Source: Neocallimastix lanati (nom. inval.)
Taxonomy: Eukaryota; Neocallimastigomycota; Neocallimastigomycetes; Neocallimastigales; Neocallimastigaceae
NCBI GenBank assembly: GCA_016946835.1
Contig: JACVTC010000166.1
Coordinates: 201,501-265,500, forward strand
Direction: 5' to 3'
DNA length: 64,000 nucleotides
The position numbers and the translations under genes are program-made. The notes beneath the pieces are model-generated. The model ran no database searches, had not been told where the DNA came from, and saw only the letters and a program-made list of their open reading frames with translations. Shown in pieces: positions 22,920 to 34,908 of the stretch; positions within the stretch are counted from its first letter, which is position 1, and each line of letters starts with the position of its first letter.

Positions 22920-25763
22920 ATGTTTTTTAAATTAAATTACATCAATTTATTAATATTCTTTTTCTTTGTGAAAATCTTTTCTTATGTATTTGGTAAATAT
23001 CATAATTAAAGTAAAAATTTTAATATATCATAAATTTTATATTGATTCTTTTTATTATTAATTGATATAATTTAGCAATAAATGAAAATTCATTATCAAA
23101 TTTTAATTCTTTTAATAAAAAAGAAAAATGTAGTAACATTATTGAATATTTAATTAATAATAGTAAGTATTTAAATAAAACATATATTAAATTAAACAAT
23201 TAAAATTCATATTAAAATTTAATTTAAATTATTATTAAATAAAAAATTATTATATTAATTATTATATAATATAGATAATAATAATCATATCGTAAATAAG
23301 AGCGATCCAGCAATTAAAATTGCACTTTGCACGATTATTGGAAATAATGAAAATTTATATATTAGAGAATGGGTGAAGTGGTATAAAAATCTTGGAATAA
23401 GTAAAATATTTCTTTATGATATTATGATTGAAAATGATACTTTAAAAGATGTCCTTAGTGATTATGTAAATAATGGATTTATAAATATAATCAGCAGCAG
23501 AGATAACATTAGAAATATCGAAAGAGATGATAAGATGAATATTCATGGTGATATCTATAAGAATTGTTATTATAATAATTATAAAAAATATGATTGGATG
23601 TTTTTCTTTAATGTAGATGAGTTTATTACTATAGATTATAAATATAGTAATATATTTGAATTTTTAAATGATTTCAATGATTATGATGGAATTGAAGTCC
23701 AAAATAGAATATATGGAGATAATGGAAATTTATATTATGAAAATAAACCAGTAATTGAGAGATTTAAAAATGATAATAATGTAATATTTTCTAATTATGT
23801 AAAAATTCTACTTAGATGCAAAAGTTATGATAATTTATTATTTAATAATAATGGAGTTATTAAAAAAAGTTTACACATAGCTAATATGCTTAAAAATAAA
23901 AAAGAATATAGTGACTTTACTATTTTTGAAACTGATAAAGGGTTACCAGTGTATTTAGACTATTATTATACTAAATCAACTGAAGAATATATAAAAAGAA
24001 ATTTTATAGAAACTGCAAATATAAATAATAAAAATCAAAATCAAAAACATTATTCTTTTAAATATCTAATAAAAAAGTATTTTAAATATAATAAAGTTAC
24101 AAAAGAGAAGAAGAGAATGTTTTTTAATTTATTAAAAAGAAAAGAAAATTTTGTTTTCCCAAAATACGAAAATATAATAAAGGAAAATCCAGTAATTACA
24201 GAAGAGGTTATAAATTATTATTTAAATAATAAAAGTAATAATACCCTAACTAATAATACGTTAATTATATCAATGACTTCTTATCCACTAAGAATTAAAG
24301 GAGTTTTTGAAATATTTATATCATTATTACATCAATCAGCAAATATATCTTCCTATCAGTGTTTTTTGACTTTGGCAGGAGAAGAGTTTATTAATGGTGA
24401 GAAAGATTTGCCAGATAATCTTCAAAAACTTATAAATAATGGATGGGTTAAACTATTATGGTATCACAATATATTATCACATAAAAAATTAATACCAGTA
24501 TTACAAAAATATCCAGAAAATGATATTTTAATTGTTGATGATGATATTATAAGAACATATAAATTTGTAGAGCTTTTTCAGAAAGAGCATGATAAATATC
24601 CTGATTATGTTATATGTGGTATTTTTGTACATTATTATGATAATGAATTAAATGTTCATCGGCTAAACGGACCTAAAGGTGAAAATTGTAATAAGATAAA
24701 TGCTGTACCAGATATTATATTCCAAACAGGAAGACCAGCTAATGGAGCAGGAGGCGTTCTCTACCCTAAACATACTTTTACTGATAAAAGATTTTTTAAT
24801 GAAACTCTCTTTATGAATTTATCTCCTACATCAGATGAAATATGGCAATATACATTTAATATTATTGAAAATAGAGTACTTAAACAAATCTCCACGATTA
24901 TAGATTTTTCTTTTAATTTTATTAAAGGAAGTCAAAAATTGAAAACAAGCTTATATAAGGTTAATAAAAAAAACTATTCAGTAATCAATGAAAATATAAA
25001 AAAATTTTTTCCCGAATATATAGAAAATTCTAAAAATCGTCAAAAGAAATTAATAGTTTCAATAACGTCTTATAAACATAGATTAAAAAATTTGCATTTA
25101 GTGTTAGAATCTATATTTAATAATAAAATGAAACCTTCCAAAATTGTACTTACTTTATATAAAGATGATCTTCCATATTTGACTGATAATTTGAAATACT
25201 TAATAGATAACGGTGTAATTGAATTAATTGTTGCAAATAATAATTTAAAGTCACATTTAAAATATTTTGAAGTAATGAAAAAATATAAAGAATACGCAAT
25301 AATTACAATTGATGATGACATTATCTATACGGATGATTTGATTGAATCTTTATATAATAGTTATATTTTAAATCCAAATTGTATTCATGCAAGACGTGTC
25401 CATAAAATAATAACAAAAAATAAAAATGTTATAAAATACAATAAATGGAAAAAGGAATATACAAAAGAGTTAAATGCATCATTTGAATTATTTGCTACGA
25501 ATGTTGGGGGAACATTATATCCTCCAAATATTCTTAATATATCTGATGAAAATATAGTTAACATAGAAAAATGTATTACCACAGATGTTTATCTTAAATA
25601 TCTTGAAAATAAAAGAAATATAAGAGTTATTTGGGTACCAAATAATTATCCCCTCGGATTAAAACAATTAAATGATAAAGAAACACAGAAAGATGCTCTT
25701 TACAAAATAAACACTAAAGGAGAAAATTTAAATGATAAATGTATAAAAATATTAAATATTTAG
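22920..25763 (+). CDS. Three-module glycosyltransferase of the secretory pathway
   Basis: Exons 22920-22992, 23076-23162 and 23275-25763 join in frame into 882 aa (sites G/GTAAAT, TTTAG/CA, A/GTAAGT, ATAG/AT). Exon 1 encodes MFFKLNYINLLIFFFFVKIF, a signal peptide or anchor, so the protein enters the ER/Golgi or is secreted. Residues about 68-290 resemble GT92/DUF23 enzymes: KIALCTIIGNNENLYIREW, GISKIFLYD, and the metal-binding-like FFFNVDEF near residue 166. Two later modules (about 330-560 and 600-870) are related to each other and to bacterial polysaccharide glycosyltransferases: ISMTSYPLRIKG with VDDDII near 474, and VSITSYKHRLKN with IDDDIIYTDD near 732. Donor and acceptor cannot be told. 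A bacterial origin of the C-terminal modules is plausible, since gut fungi acquired many such genes; the introns confine themselves to the N-terminal signal region. Confidence 0.75.
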
Positions 25764-26077
25764 ATTACATAATTTCTAAAGTAATAAATAAATAAATATG
25801 AAAAATTTAAAAAACACTCAAATAAATAAAATTTATATTTGAAATATAATCATTAAAAATTATTTATAAGTATGTTAATTATTATTTTCTTTATAATATT
25901 ATTATAAGAATTAGAAAAATATTTAGTAATAATTTTATGTTTTTTATAATTTTTAAATTTAATTATTAAATATAGTAATATAAGATTAAAATTAAAAATT
26001 GTAATTATTAAATATATTATTTATATTATTATTTATTGCTATATATTTACAAATTTATTAATATTTCAATATCTATT
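25764..26077. other. 3' flank of the glycosyltransferase gene
   Basis: AT-rich, no feature recognised before the A2 LTR. Confidence 0.4.
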
Positions 26078-26270
26078 TGTTAAAATATATTTACTATACT
26101 TCATTTTATATTAACCAATCAATTAGTTTAATAAATAATATTCATGTATAAAAGCTTTCTAAATGAATATGTTTTTCTTTAGTTCTATTTTTAAAAAAAT
26201 ATATTAATAAATAATAAAATATCTATAATATAAATAAATTAAACTATTATAAACATTAATGTGCCTAAAA
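26078..26270 (+). repeat. A2 5' LTR
   Basis: TGTTAAAATATATTTAC ... GTGCCTAAAA, 193 bp, directly followed by the PBS. Confidence 0.92.
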
Positions 26271-26298
26271 GATTAAGAGTCTCAATCTACTAATTGAG
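26271..26298 (+). promoter_or_regulatory. A2 primer binding site
   Basis: Same as in A1: GATTAAGAGTCTCA, complementary to the tRNA-Lys(CUU) anticodon arm, with zero spacing from the LTR. Confidence 0.75.
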
Positions 26299-26498
26299 TT
26301 TGATTTAAAATAAAGTTAAGTTATAATATAAATTAAATTTTTCTATTTTTACCTTTCAATAAAACCAAAGAACTAATAAATTATTATTTTTACTATTTAT
26401 TGTATTTTATTTATTACCGAATCAAATCCATAAGAAATAAAGATATTTTTTAATCAATAATAAATAAAATTATAGTTAAATTGTTAAATAATAAAATT

Positions 26499-26797
26499 AA
26501 TATCATCAAGATGAAAAATTTATTGTCAACTGATGATATTAATATTAAAATAAAATAAAAATGATATCATCAAGATGAAAAATTTATTGTCAACTGATGA
26601 TATTAATATTAAAATAAAATAAAAATGATATCATCAAGATGAAAAATTTATTGTCAACTTATGATATTAATATTAAAAATAAAATAAACACAGTATCATC
26701 AAGATGAGAAATAAATAGTCAACTGATGATACTAATATTAAATTAAATTAAATCTAATATCATCAAGATGAGAAATAAATAGTCAACTGATGATATT
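26499..26797 (+). repeat. A2 leader: five tandem hairpin units
   Basis: Five units. Four have stems (A)ATATCATCA/TGATGATAT(T); the fourth has AGTATCATCA/TGATGATACT, i.e. an A-U pair replaced by G-C on both arms. One unit has a single stem mismatch (TTATGATATT). A2 has one unit more than A1 and A3. Confidence 0.88.
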
Positions 26798-27315
26798 TAG
26801 ATAAATTTGAAACTAAAATATTATTAATATAAAAAAAATATAAATAAATTAAAATAATAATAATAAAACTAATTATATGTATTAAATAAAATTTTGAATA
26901 AATCACATTATATAATATATCAAATATATTAAAATGAAATTATAAAACTAATCAATGAATAAAAAATAAAAAATCTAATCAAATAATAATCACTTTTTAT
27001 TTAATCAAAATTAATAATAAATTAAATAATATAAATGCCTTATTTATTAAAGTTTGGTATTACAATACTAAATGAGATAAAAATAATAACAAATTAATGA
27101 AATCAAATTTAAGTAAAAATTAAAATGAGAATTTTTAATATAACAAATTAATACTAATAAATTAATAAAAATTAACAGAATTAAATATTATAATATTTTT
27201 TTAAAAAAAAAAAAAAAAAAAACTACTAAAATATTTTTATTAATTGAGATATTAAAAAATAGTTATAATTAATTTAAAATAATAATAAAAATTTAAGACT
27301 TCAAAAGTACTCGAA

Positions 27316-30300
27316 ATGGCTGGAAGAAGAAGAAACCAAGAACAAGTTATCAACCTCACCGGAGAAGATATTACACATAACGGAATAACCTTTAATTATT
27401 CCGAAAATTTCAACCAAATTACTGAACTAAATACAGAAAACTACCCTGGTTGGAGAAGAAAAATTCTGTATTTGCTAACAATAAATAAATTAACCAAATA
27501 TGTCCTTCATCCAATTGTAAAGAAGTTAAGAAAAAGAGATATAAGAGAAGAATTAACAGATTACCCGGAGGATCAATTTGATAGTTCGTTAGTTTATGAA
27601 AAGAACACTAAAAACATTGATATAACTAACGACATCACGGCCAAATGGATTATCATAAATGGGCTTGGAGAACAAACACAAAAACTAATAAATGGAAATG
27701 AAAAGACCGCTTTTCAAATTTGGAACATCTTCCAAGAATCGTTTACCAAAAGCAAGGAAAGAAGAAAAATCGAAATCCAAAACAAAATTGAAACAATGAA
27801 GTTTGACACCAAGACCGATATAAATATATACATTGCCAATTTGCAAAATTTAATAGACGAACTTGAGAAAATTTACAATGACCTTAGTATAAATACAAAA
27901 ATCGGCATTCTAAATAGATGCTTACCTGAAGATCTAAGGTGGATAAACGTCTTTCAACATAAGAGTTGGGAATCATGCTGCACCTATGTTAAGGAAATCA
28001 TCCCTAATATCGTTTTATCTAATTTAAAAGAAAAAAATTCAATTCAGGAAAACAACAATAATGTTCTCTTCAATGCTGAAACAAGAAAGAGTAAGAATTA
28101 TCGAAACAATAATAGAACTAAAGGTAAAAGAAAAAGCCACAAAAGGAATAGTGGAAGATGTAACTATTGTGGAAGAAGAGGACATTACTTCTATGAATGT
28201 AAATTCAGAAAAAATAATTTATATAAAAATCAAAACAAAAATAAATTTAATAAAAGAACTAAAAACAAAAGAAAATTTCAAAACGATATTAATTATGTGA
28301 ACACTAATGATGCCTCTTCAAGTAATTATGACACAATATACGCAGATGCCTTTACTAAAGATTATAATACAGAAAATAATATTGAATTAAATTACTGTAA
28401 CGTTGAAAAAGAATTTTTAAATGAAGATAGTGACAAAAACTTTCTCTCATGTTGGATTTTGGACTCCGGTGCTTCAATCAATATCACAAGCAATCTTAAT
28501 CTTCTAATAGACATAAAAAAATGTAATGAAGAAATTAATCTAGCTAATGGACAAATAATTACAGCTGTCCATAAAGGAAAATTTAAGGGGTATGTAAACA
28601 ACAATGAAGTAATACTTAATGAGGTATACTACTCTCCAGCCATCAATAAAAATTTAATATCCATATGCAAATTACTAAAAGAAAATTATAAAATTGTTTT
28701 TAATAATTCAAATAATAAATCATATGCAATCATTTACGATAGCAATGATAAAAGAATAGTTAACATCACTGCGACCAAGACTAATACATTTAAAATTTGG
28801 TTTTCCAATAATAAAATAAATCTCAATAATAATAACAATCAACATAATAATTTAGAAATAAATTTCACTACACCAAATGCAGCAAAGAGATTAAATTTAT
28901 GGCATAGAAGATTATGTCATTTTGATATTAGTCATATTAAAAACAAATTATTAAAACTTAATACACCAGTTAATCAATGCCCAATTTGTATGAATTCAAA
29001 ACTTAAAAATAAACCATATAAGCAAGCAACAAATAAGTCGAAACATATATTTGAATTACTTCACATGGACTTGGTTGGTCCTCTTCCTGAATCACTTTAT
29101 GGTAACAAATATCTTTTTACAATCCTCGATGACTATTCACGCTATGGATGGACTTTGTTTTTAAAATCTAAAAGTGACACCTTTAACTCATTTTACAATT
29201 GGTTTTTAAGTATTAAAAATAAGTATAATACTAGAATTATATATATTCGAACGGATAATGGTACAGAATTTTGCAATAATAATTTTAATTTATTCTTTAA
29301 ATCTTATGGTATCAAACATCAGCTAACTGTACCATATAACCCACAACAAAATGGAAGAGTGGAACGCTTCAATGGCACCCTAATTAATTCCGCCAAAGCT
29401 ATGCTGAATGACTCTAAACTTAGTCACCAATTTTGGGAAGATGCTACCTCTACTGCTAATTATATACATAATCGCATTCCACACAAAGGAATAAATATGA
29501 AAATACCTTATGAAATAATTAACAAAACAAAGGTCAACTATTCAAATATTAAAGTATTTGGATGCAAAGTTTATTTCTTTATTCCTAAAGTCTTTAGATC
29601 TAAATTCGATAACAATACTAAACCAGGGATTTTTCTAGGATACTCTGAAAATCCATCAGCTTACAAAATTTTAGATATTACTACTAATAAAATAATCCTA
29701 TCTAGATCTGTTGCTTTTTTCGAATCCAATCCTGGAAACAGTTATCTTAAAGAATGCTCACCTGAATTTTCCTATTTTATTCCGGATCACGAAATCAGGG
29801 GAGATAATACATATAATACATACTATAATAAAAATACATACGATACCAATACATATAACATTAATCATAATATTCAACAAAGATTAAATAAAATTGATTA
29901 TCCAGGTTCTAATGAATTTTTTAATTCAGAAAACATCCTAAGTAATTCACCAATATTAAATAATAGCAATATACAAAATATATACGAAGATATAATCAAT
30001 AAAAATAATTCTAAGAATAAAAGAAAATATAACAAAAAACAAAGAAATAATAATTACAGTAACAATAATAGTAACAATAACAATGAAAATATCAATAATA
30101 ATAACCATAACAATAATTTCAATTTCATTAACAATAATACAAATAATAATAATAATATAAACAATAATAAAATTAATAATAATGACATAACCAATAATAA
30201 TTTTATCAATAATAATAATATAAATAATAATAATAATAATAATACAAATAATAGTAATAATAATAATACAAATAATAGTAATAATAAAATTAGAATTAAT

Positions 30301-32136
30301 AATAATAATATTGAAAATAATAATAATAGCCAAAATAGAGAAGATAATAATAATAAAATAAATGATAATACAGCCAATAAAACAATCAATAATAATAATA
30401 ATATTGAAAGCAGCAGAGTAAATGACAACGCAATTATCAATAAAAATTATATTCAACGTAATGGAAACGAAATTATAAATACTTTATTGACTAATAACAA
30501 TTCATTTAAATTAAATAATATCGAGACTAATAATAAAAAAAGAACTATGAATATTATAAATGAAAGTAATAACAAAAGAAAAAAGACAACAAATACCTTA
30601 AGAGGACCAGAAAATTATAAAGACATTCAAAATTTAATCGATAGAAAAGAATGGATTAATGCAGTAAATGAAGAATTAAGCAATATGAAAAACTTAAATG
30701 TATTTAATACAATTAAATATATACCCAAAAATGCCAATGTAATTTCCTCATGATGGATTTTCAAATATAAAAGAAATGCGAATGGCGAGATAACAAAAAG
30801 AAAGGCAAGATTGGTAGCACGAGGTTTCACTCAAGAATTTGGAATAGATTTTCATTATACTTTTGCACCAACGTTAAAACACGACTCTATCAGAATTTTA
30901 ACTTCAATTGCTGCCCAAAATAATTTTAATATAGAACAAATCGATATAAACGCTGCTTACCTTAATGCCAAGTTAAGTGAAAATATTTATATGAAACCTC
31001 CAGAAGGTCATCCAGATTTTAATAGAAAATACTGGAAATTAAACAAGGCTATATATGGTCTGAAACAAAGCGGACGAGAATGGAATAAAGAAATTAATAA
31101 ATTCTTAACTAAAATAGGACTTAGAAGAATGGTAAGTGAACCATGTATATATGTAAAAAATGGTAAAAATAAAAATATTTTATGTATCGTCGGTATTTAT
31201 GTTGACGATATTTTAATCGCTGGAAAGGAGAATGAAATTAAAATTATAAAAGAATATTTCAAAAGAAAATATAAAATAAAAGAAATTGGAGACGTGGATT
31301 TCGTTATCGGAATAAAATTTGTTAAACACAAAAATGGATATTTTATGCATCAAAAAAGATACATTATAGAGATTTTAGAGAAATTCAATATGAATAATGA
31401 AAAACCATTAAGGAATACAAAACCAATTACGGACGACAAACTTAGAAATATAAAGTTTAATCAAACTATCTACCGAAGTGCAATAGGAAATTTACTCTAC
31501 ATTGCTATATGCACCAGACCTGATATTCTATTTTCGGTAAGTAAAGCAGAACGAAAATCAAATAATCCGAATATGGAAGACTGGAACAATGTCGTACGAA
31601 TACTAAGATATCTTAAAGGAACAACGAGATACGGGATAAACTATACAAGGAAACTAGGAATAGAAGCCTTTGTTGATGCCGACTTTGCAGGAGATACTGA
31701 AACCAGAAGATCAACAACAGGTTTTTTAGTAACCATGGGCAACGCACCAACTAACTGGTGTTCCAAGCTACAACACTGTGTGTCAACATCTACTGCAGAA
31801 TCGGAGTATTATAGTCTGAGTGAATGTGGCAAGCACTGCATTTGGTATTTAAACTTAATGAAAGAATTATATTATAATATTAAATGTATTAAAATAAAAA
31901 TAGATAACAAAGCTGCCATATTCAACAGCAAAAATCAATCCATTAATCCGAAGACAAAACATATTGATATAAGAATTCATTATATTAGAGAAATAATAAA
32001 TAAAAATTTTATAAAATTAGAATATATTCAATCTCAAAATAATTTGGCTGATGGATTCACTAAATATCTGAATAACACTCTTATGGAAAAATTCAGAAAT
32101 TCTTTATTATATAAAATTGAGGATTTAAAATTTTAA
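27316..32136 (+). CDS. A2 Gag-Pol polyprotein with one in-frame TGA
   Basis: 1606 codons, one frame, interrupted only by TGA at 30751-30753 (codon 1146). Order: Gag with zinc knuckle CNYCGRRGHYFYEC near residue 281; protease WILDSGAS near 380; integrase HRRLCHF zinc site near 528 and D,D,E residues in MDLVGP, RTDNGTEF and NGRVERFNG (about 585, 646, 680); poly-Asn linker about 895-1055; RT from about 1145 with YVDDI near 1294; RNase H FVDADFAGD near 1452 and DNKAA near 1529. The TGA falls at the start of the RT domain (SS-stop-WIFKYKRN) where A1 has CGA (Arg). A3 has the same TGA. ATG context CGAAATGGCTGG. Without readthrough the product ends before RT. Confidence 0.92.
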
Positions 32137-32162
32137 TTCTAAAAAATATAGTTAAAATTAAA

Positions 32163-32201
32163 CAAATGTAACATTGAAACGAAGTTACATTTGAGGAGGA
32201 G
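32163..32201 (+). promoter_or_regulatory. A2 pre-PPT hairpin and polypurine tract
   Basis: CAAATGTAAC/GTTACATTTG stem (32163-32172, 32184-32193) followed by AGGAGGAG and the 3' LTR. Confidence 0.82.
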
Positions 32202-32395
32202 TGTTAAAATATATTTACTATACTTCATTTTATATTAACCAATCAATTAGTTTAATAAATAATATTCATATATAAAAGCTTTCTAAATGAATATGTTTTT
32301 CTTTAGTTCTATTTTTATAAAATATATATTAATAAATAATAAAATATCTATAATATAAATAAATTAAACTATTATAAACATTAATGTGTCTAAAA
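32202..32395 (+). repeat. A2 3' LTR
   Basis: 194 bp, TGTTAAAATA ... GTGTCTAAAA. Confidence 0.92.
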
Positions 32396-32408
32396 TATAT
32401 ATATATTT

Positions 32409-32439
<31 letters not shown>

Positions 32440-32444
<5 letters not shown>

Positions 32445-32935
32445 ATCAAAAATAACTATGACCTATTACAATATATTCTCACCATTGTTTTGTAATATTT
32501 GTCTATTAATATTGGTTATTACGTTTTGTTTCTATAATGAATATTACGAAAATAATAAAAATATAATTTTATTAGTTAGGATATTAATGATAAATTGATT
32601 TTATGTTTTATTTATTCCAACTTAGCTTTATTGATAGCTCAACTGAAGAGTTGAGACTCTTAATCTGTGAAAAACAAATTTATAAATCTAAGACAAACAT
32701 TGTATTAATAAAAACAATATAACAAAGTATTTTATGTTATGAGTAATATTATAAAATGCTTATTAATAATTTTTATTATAAGGATATATATATCTATCTA
32801 AGAGATATTTTTACATTAAATTTATTTCATATTTTTATATCTTAGATAACATTATTTAATTTACTTAGAGATTAATTATTGGTTGATATAAATTAATAAT
32901 ATAAATAAATGTATGTAACGATTTTGTCTCTAACA
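32440..32935 (-). mobile_element. Family E 5' LTR, PBS and partial leader, minus strand
   Basis: The LTR is 32666-32935 (270 bp; reverse complement TGTTAGAGACAAAATC ... TTTTTCACA). The PBS is 32637-32665, identical in its first part to D1 (GATTAAGAGTCTCA, then ACTCTTCAGTTGAGC). The leader to about 32440 resembles the D1 leader just after its PBS (shared AACAAAACGTAATAACCAATAT). The rest of the element is missing; a poly(T) tract and the end of A2 lie on the left. Confidence 0.85.
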
Positions 32936-33075
32936 ATTTATTATTTATTATTTATTATTTATTATTTATTATTTTTTATTTATTATTTATTATTTATTAT
33001 TTATTATTTATTATTTATTATTTATTATTCATTACTTATTATTCATTACTTATTATTTATTTATTATTTATTTTA
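32936..33075. repeat. ATTTATT microsatellite
   Basis: Nearly pure tandem TTATTTA heptamers beginning at the very end of the E LTR. The open frames across it (Ile/Leu/Tyr repeats) are repeat translations, not a gene. Confidence 0.85.
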
Positions 33076-33446
33076 TTATATTATTATATTTTTTTTATAT
33101 TTGTTAAAAATAATGAGTGTACATATTATAAATAGATTAAACTTATGAATAAAATAAACAATGATATATATGTCATTGTATAATAAAAAAGTATTAATAA
33201 AAAAGAATATATCTTTTTTTTTAAATAACAATAACAATAATATAATATAAAAAGCACAATATTTAAAATATACTAAATAAAAATCATACCTTTAACAAAA
33301 CTCTTTAACATGTTTTTAATGAAAATTGAGTGTCTATTAATTTTGTTTTTTAACAATATTACTATGTTATTATTTTATTATATATCTATTTTATTATATA
33401 TTTATTAACTATTTGATATTTATAAATTTATTATTTATTATTTATT

Positions 33447-33504
<58 letters not shown>

Positions 33505-34124
33505 CGTGACAGAGAACACACTTCCAGTTTTTTATTAAATAGATGATTATATTTTTATGTATTACATTTATTAAAAAAAATTCTTTATATATAATTTAAA
33601 GATAAAAATAAAATATTTCAAAAAGTTTAAGTAAAATAAAGAATAATTAAAATAAAAAAAAATGAATTTTAAATAATTAAAGAACATTTGATAAAGAATA
33701 AAAGTTTAAAAGAAAAAAAAATTTTCGGTGTGATGTATACCCTTTATTAATGAACTATATATATTACTATTATCTTCAATATTATTATTAGTAATTCCTT
33801 TTTAATTTGATACATCAATAGTGAATTTAGTTGAGTGTCAAGTCATTTTTCGCTTGACTAAACGTTTAAAATTCTTTCATACTATTACTATTAATAGATT
33901 TATAAAAATCATCTTTATTCATTTATCTATTTACGCTTTCTATTTCATCAGGAGTTTCTATAAAGTAACTGTGAGTGAGTAATTAATTTGTATTTTAATT
34001 TATGATTATGTTTAAGTTCTGATACTTGATGTTTACTTTATAGCTTCAGTATTCTTTTTATTTTGAACATTTATAGAATCTTCAATACTGTATCTTCTAG
34101 CTATATCATTATTAAATTTATTAT
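33076..34124. other. AT-rich stretch with a 47-nt poly(T) tract
   Basis: A poly(T) of 47 nt (33455-33501) is followed by AGACGTGACAGAGAACACAC, a short GC-richer sequence. On the minus strand this has the look of a 3' end with a poly(A) tail (SINE or retrocopy), but no body could be recognised. Nothing else was supported here. Confidence 0.4.
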
Positions 34125-34334
34125 TGTGAAAAGTAGGAATCACTTTTTTATTATGTAAAAATAAAAATAGTATATATATATATAATTTTGTACATTTTGA
34201 TAGTATTTATAGTCAACATAAAATGTGGCCTGTTATTATTATTGTTCACATATCTTACACTAATATATTAATATATATATAACATTACTCCTTTAATTAT
34301 TATAATTATAAATCTTTATATTTTTGTTTCTAAC
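34125..34334 (-). mobile_element. D-like solo LTR
   Basis: The reverse complement starts TGTTAGAAACAAAAATATAA and ends CCTACTTTTCACA (210 bp), close to the D2 LTR. Flanks ATTAT and AATAT match at 4 of 5 positions, consistent with an aged target duplication. No PBS follows, so it is a solo LTR. Confidence 0.75.
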
Positions 34335-34908
34335 AAATATTTTCATACTTTATTGAGTATATATTAAAATTATTTGAGGATTAGAAATAATGAAAGCGTT
34401 TAATATTAAATGAATTATGAAATTAATATCTTTGTATATAAAAAATATAAATTATATTATAATTCCAAATGATAATAATTTATTTAAATTTTATTAAAAT
34501 AAATTTAAATTAAAGTAAAATTTTAGAATTTTGAAAATTTAAATTTTAAAAATTTAAAGTAAGAATATTATTAAATATAGTAGAAATTAATTCAAAAATG
34601 ATTTCTAAAGTCATAAACGAATAAAAGTATTAGTTGAAATTTTAAATTTATAATAATTTGAATTTAGCTAAATAAACAATGAAATTTTAATGCATTTATA
34701 AACTTCACATTTAAAATTTGAAGGAACAAATATTTTCCATTTATGAAAATAAACAAATAAACAAATAAATAAAATTAATGAAATTAATGAAATTACAAAA
34801 TAATTTAAATTTCAATATTTTATCTAAATTTATTTAATAAAAAAATTTATATATTTTATTTTAGAAACAAATAATTTCATATTGAAATTATAAAATAAAC
34901 AATTAAAA
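34335..34908. other. AT-rich 5' flank of the esterase gene
   Basis: No ORF, repeat or intron signal recognised; presumably contains the promoter of the gene at 34909. Confidence 0.4.

Larger units (their letters stand above)
26078..32395 (+). mobile_element. Copia element A2 (near-intact)
   Basis: Complete Ty1/copia element of about 6.3 kb: LTRs 26078-26270 and 32202-32395 (193 and 194 bp, almost identical), PBS, hairpin leader, one gag-pol frame with a single stop, pre-PPT hairpin and polypurine tract. The flanks (CTATT left, TATAT right) do not form a clear 5-bp duplication, unlike A3; the ends may have been altered, or A2 arose by recombination. Confidence 0.93.

Noticed and set aside
30751-30753. 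TGA read as Trp (variant code or mitochondrial origin)
   Set aside because: The aligned codon in A1 is Arg (CGA), the next codon is a normal TGG for Trp, and the host genes use TGG only; spliceosomal introns indicate nuclear DNA.
26078-32395. Target duplication for A2
   Set aside because: Flanks CTATT and TATAT do not match, so none is claimed.
32637-32665. tRNA-like sequence with a Lys CUU anticodon arm (also at 2616, 9549, 37567, 51003)
   Set aside because: Only the anticodon and D-arm side is present, always next to an LTR; no acceptor or T arm follows, so it is a PBS, not a tRNA gene. No tRNA or rRNA gene was found in the window.
32909-33148. Tyr/Ile/Leu-rich ORF
   Set aside because: It is the translation of an ATTTATT microsatellite.
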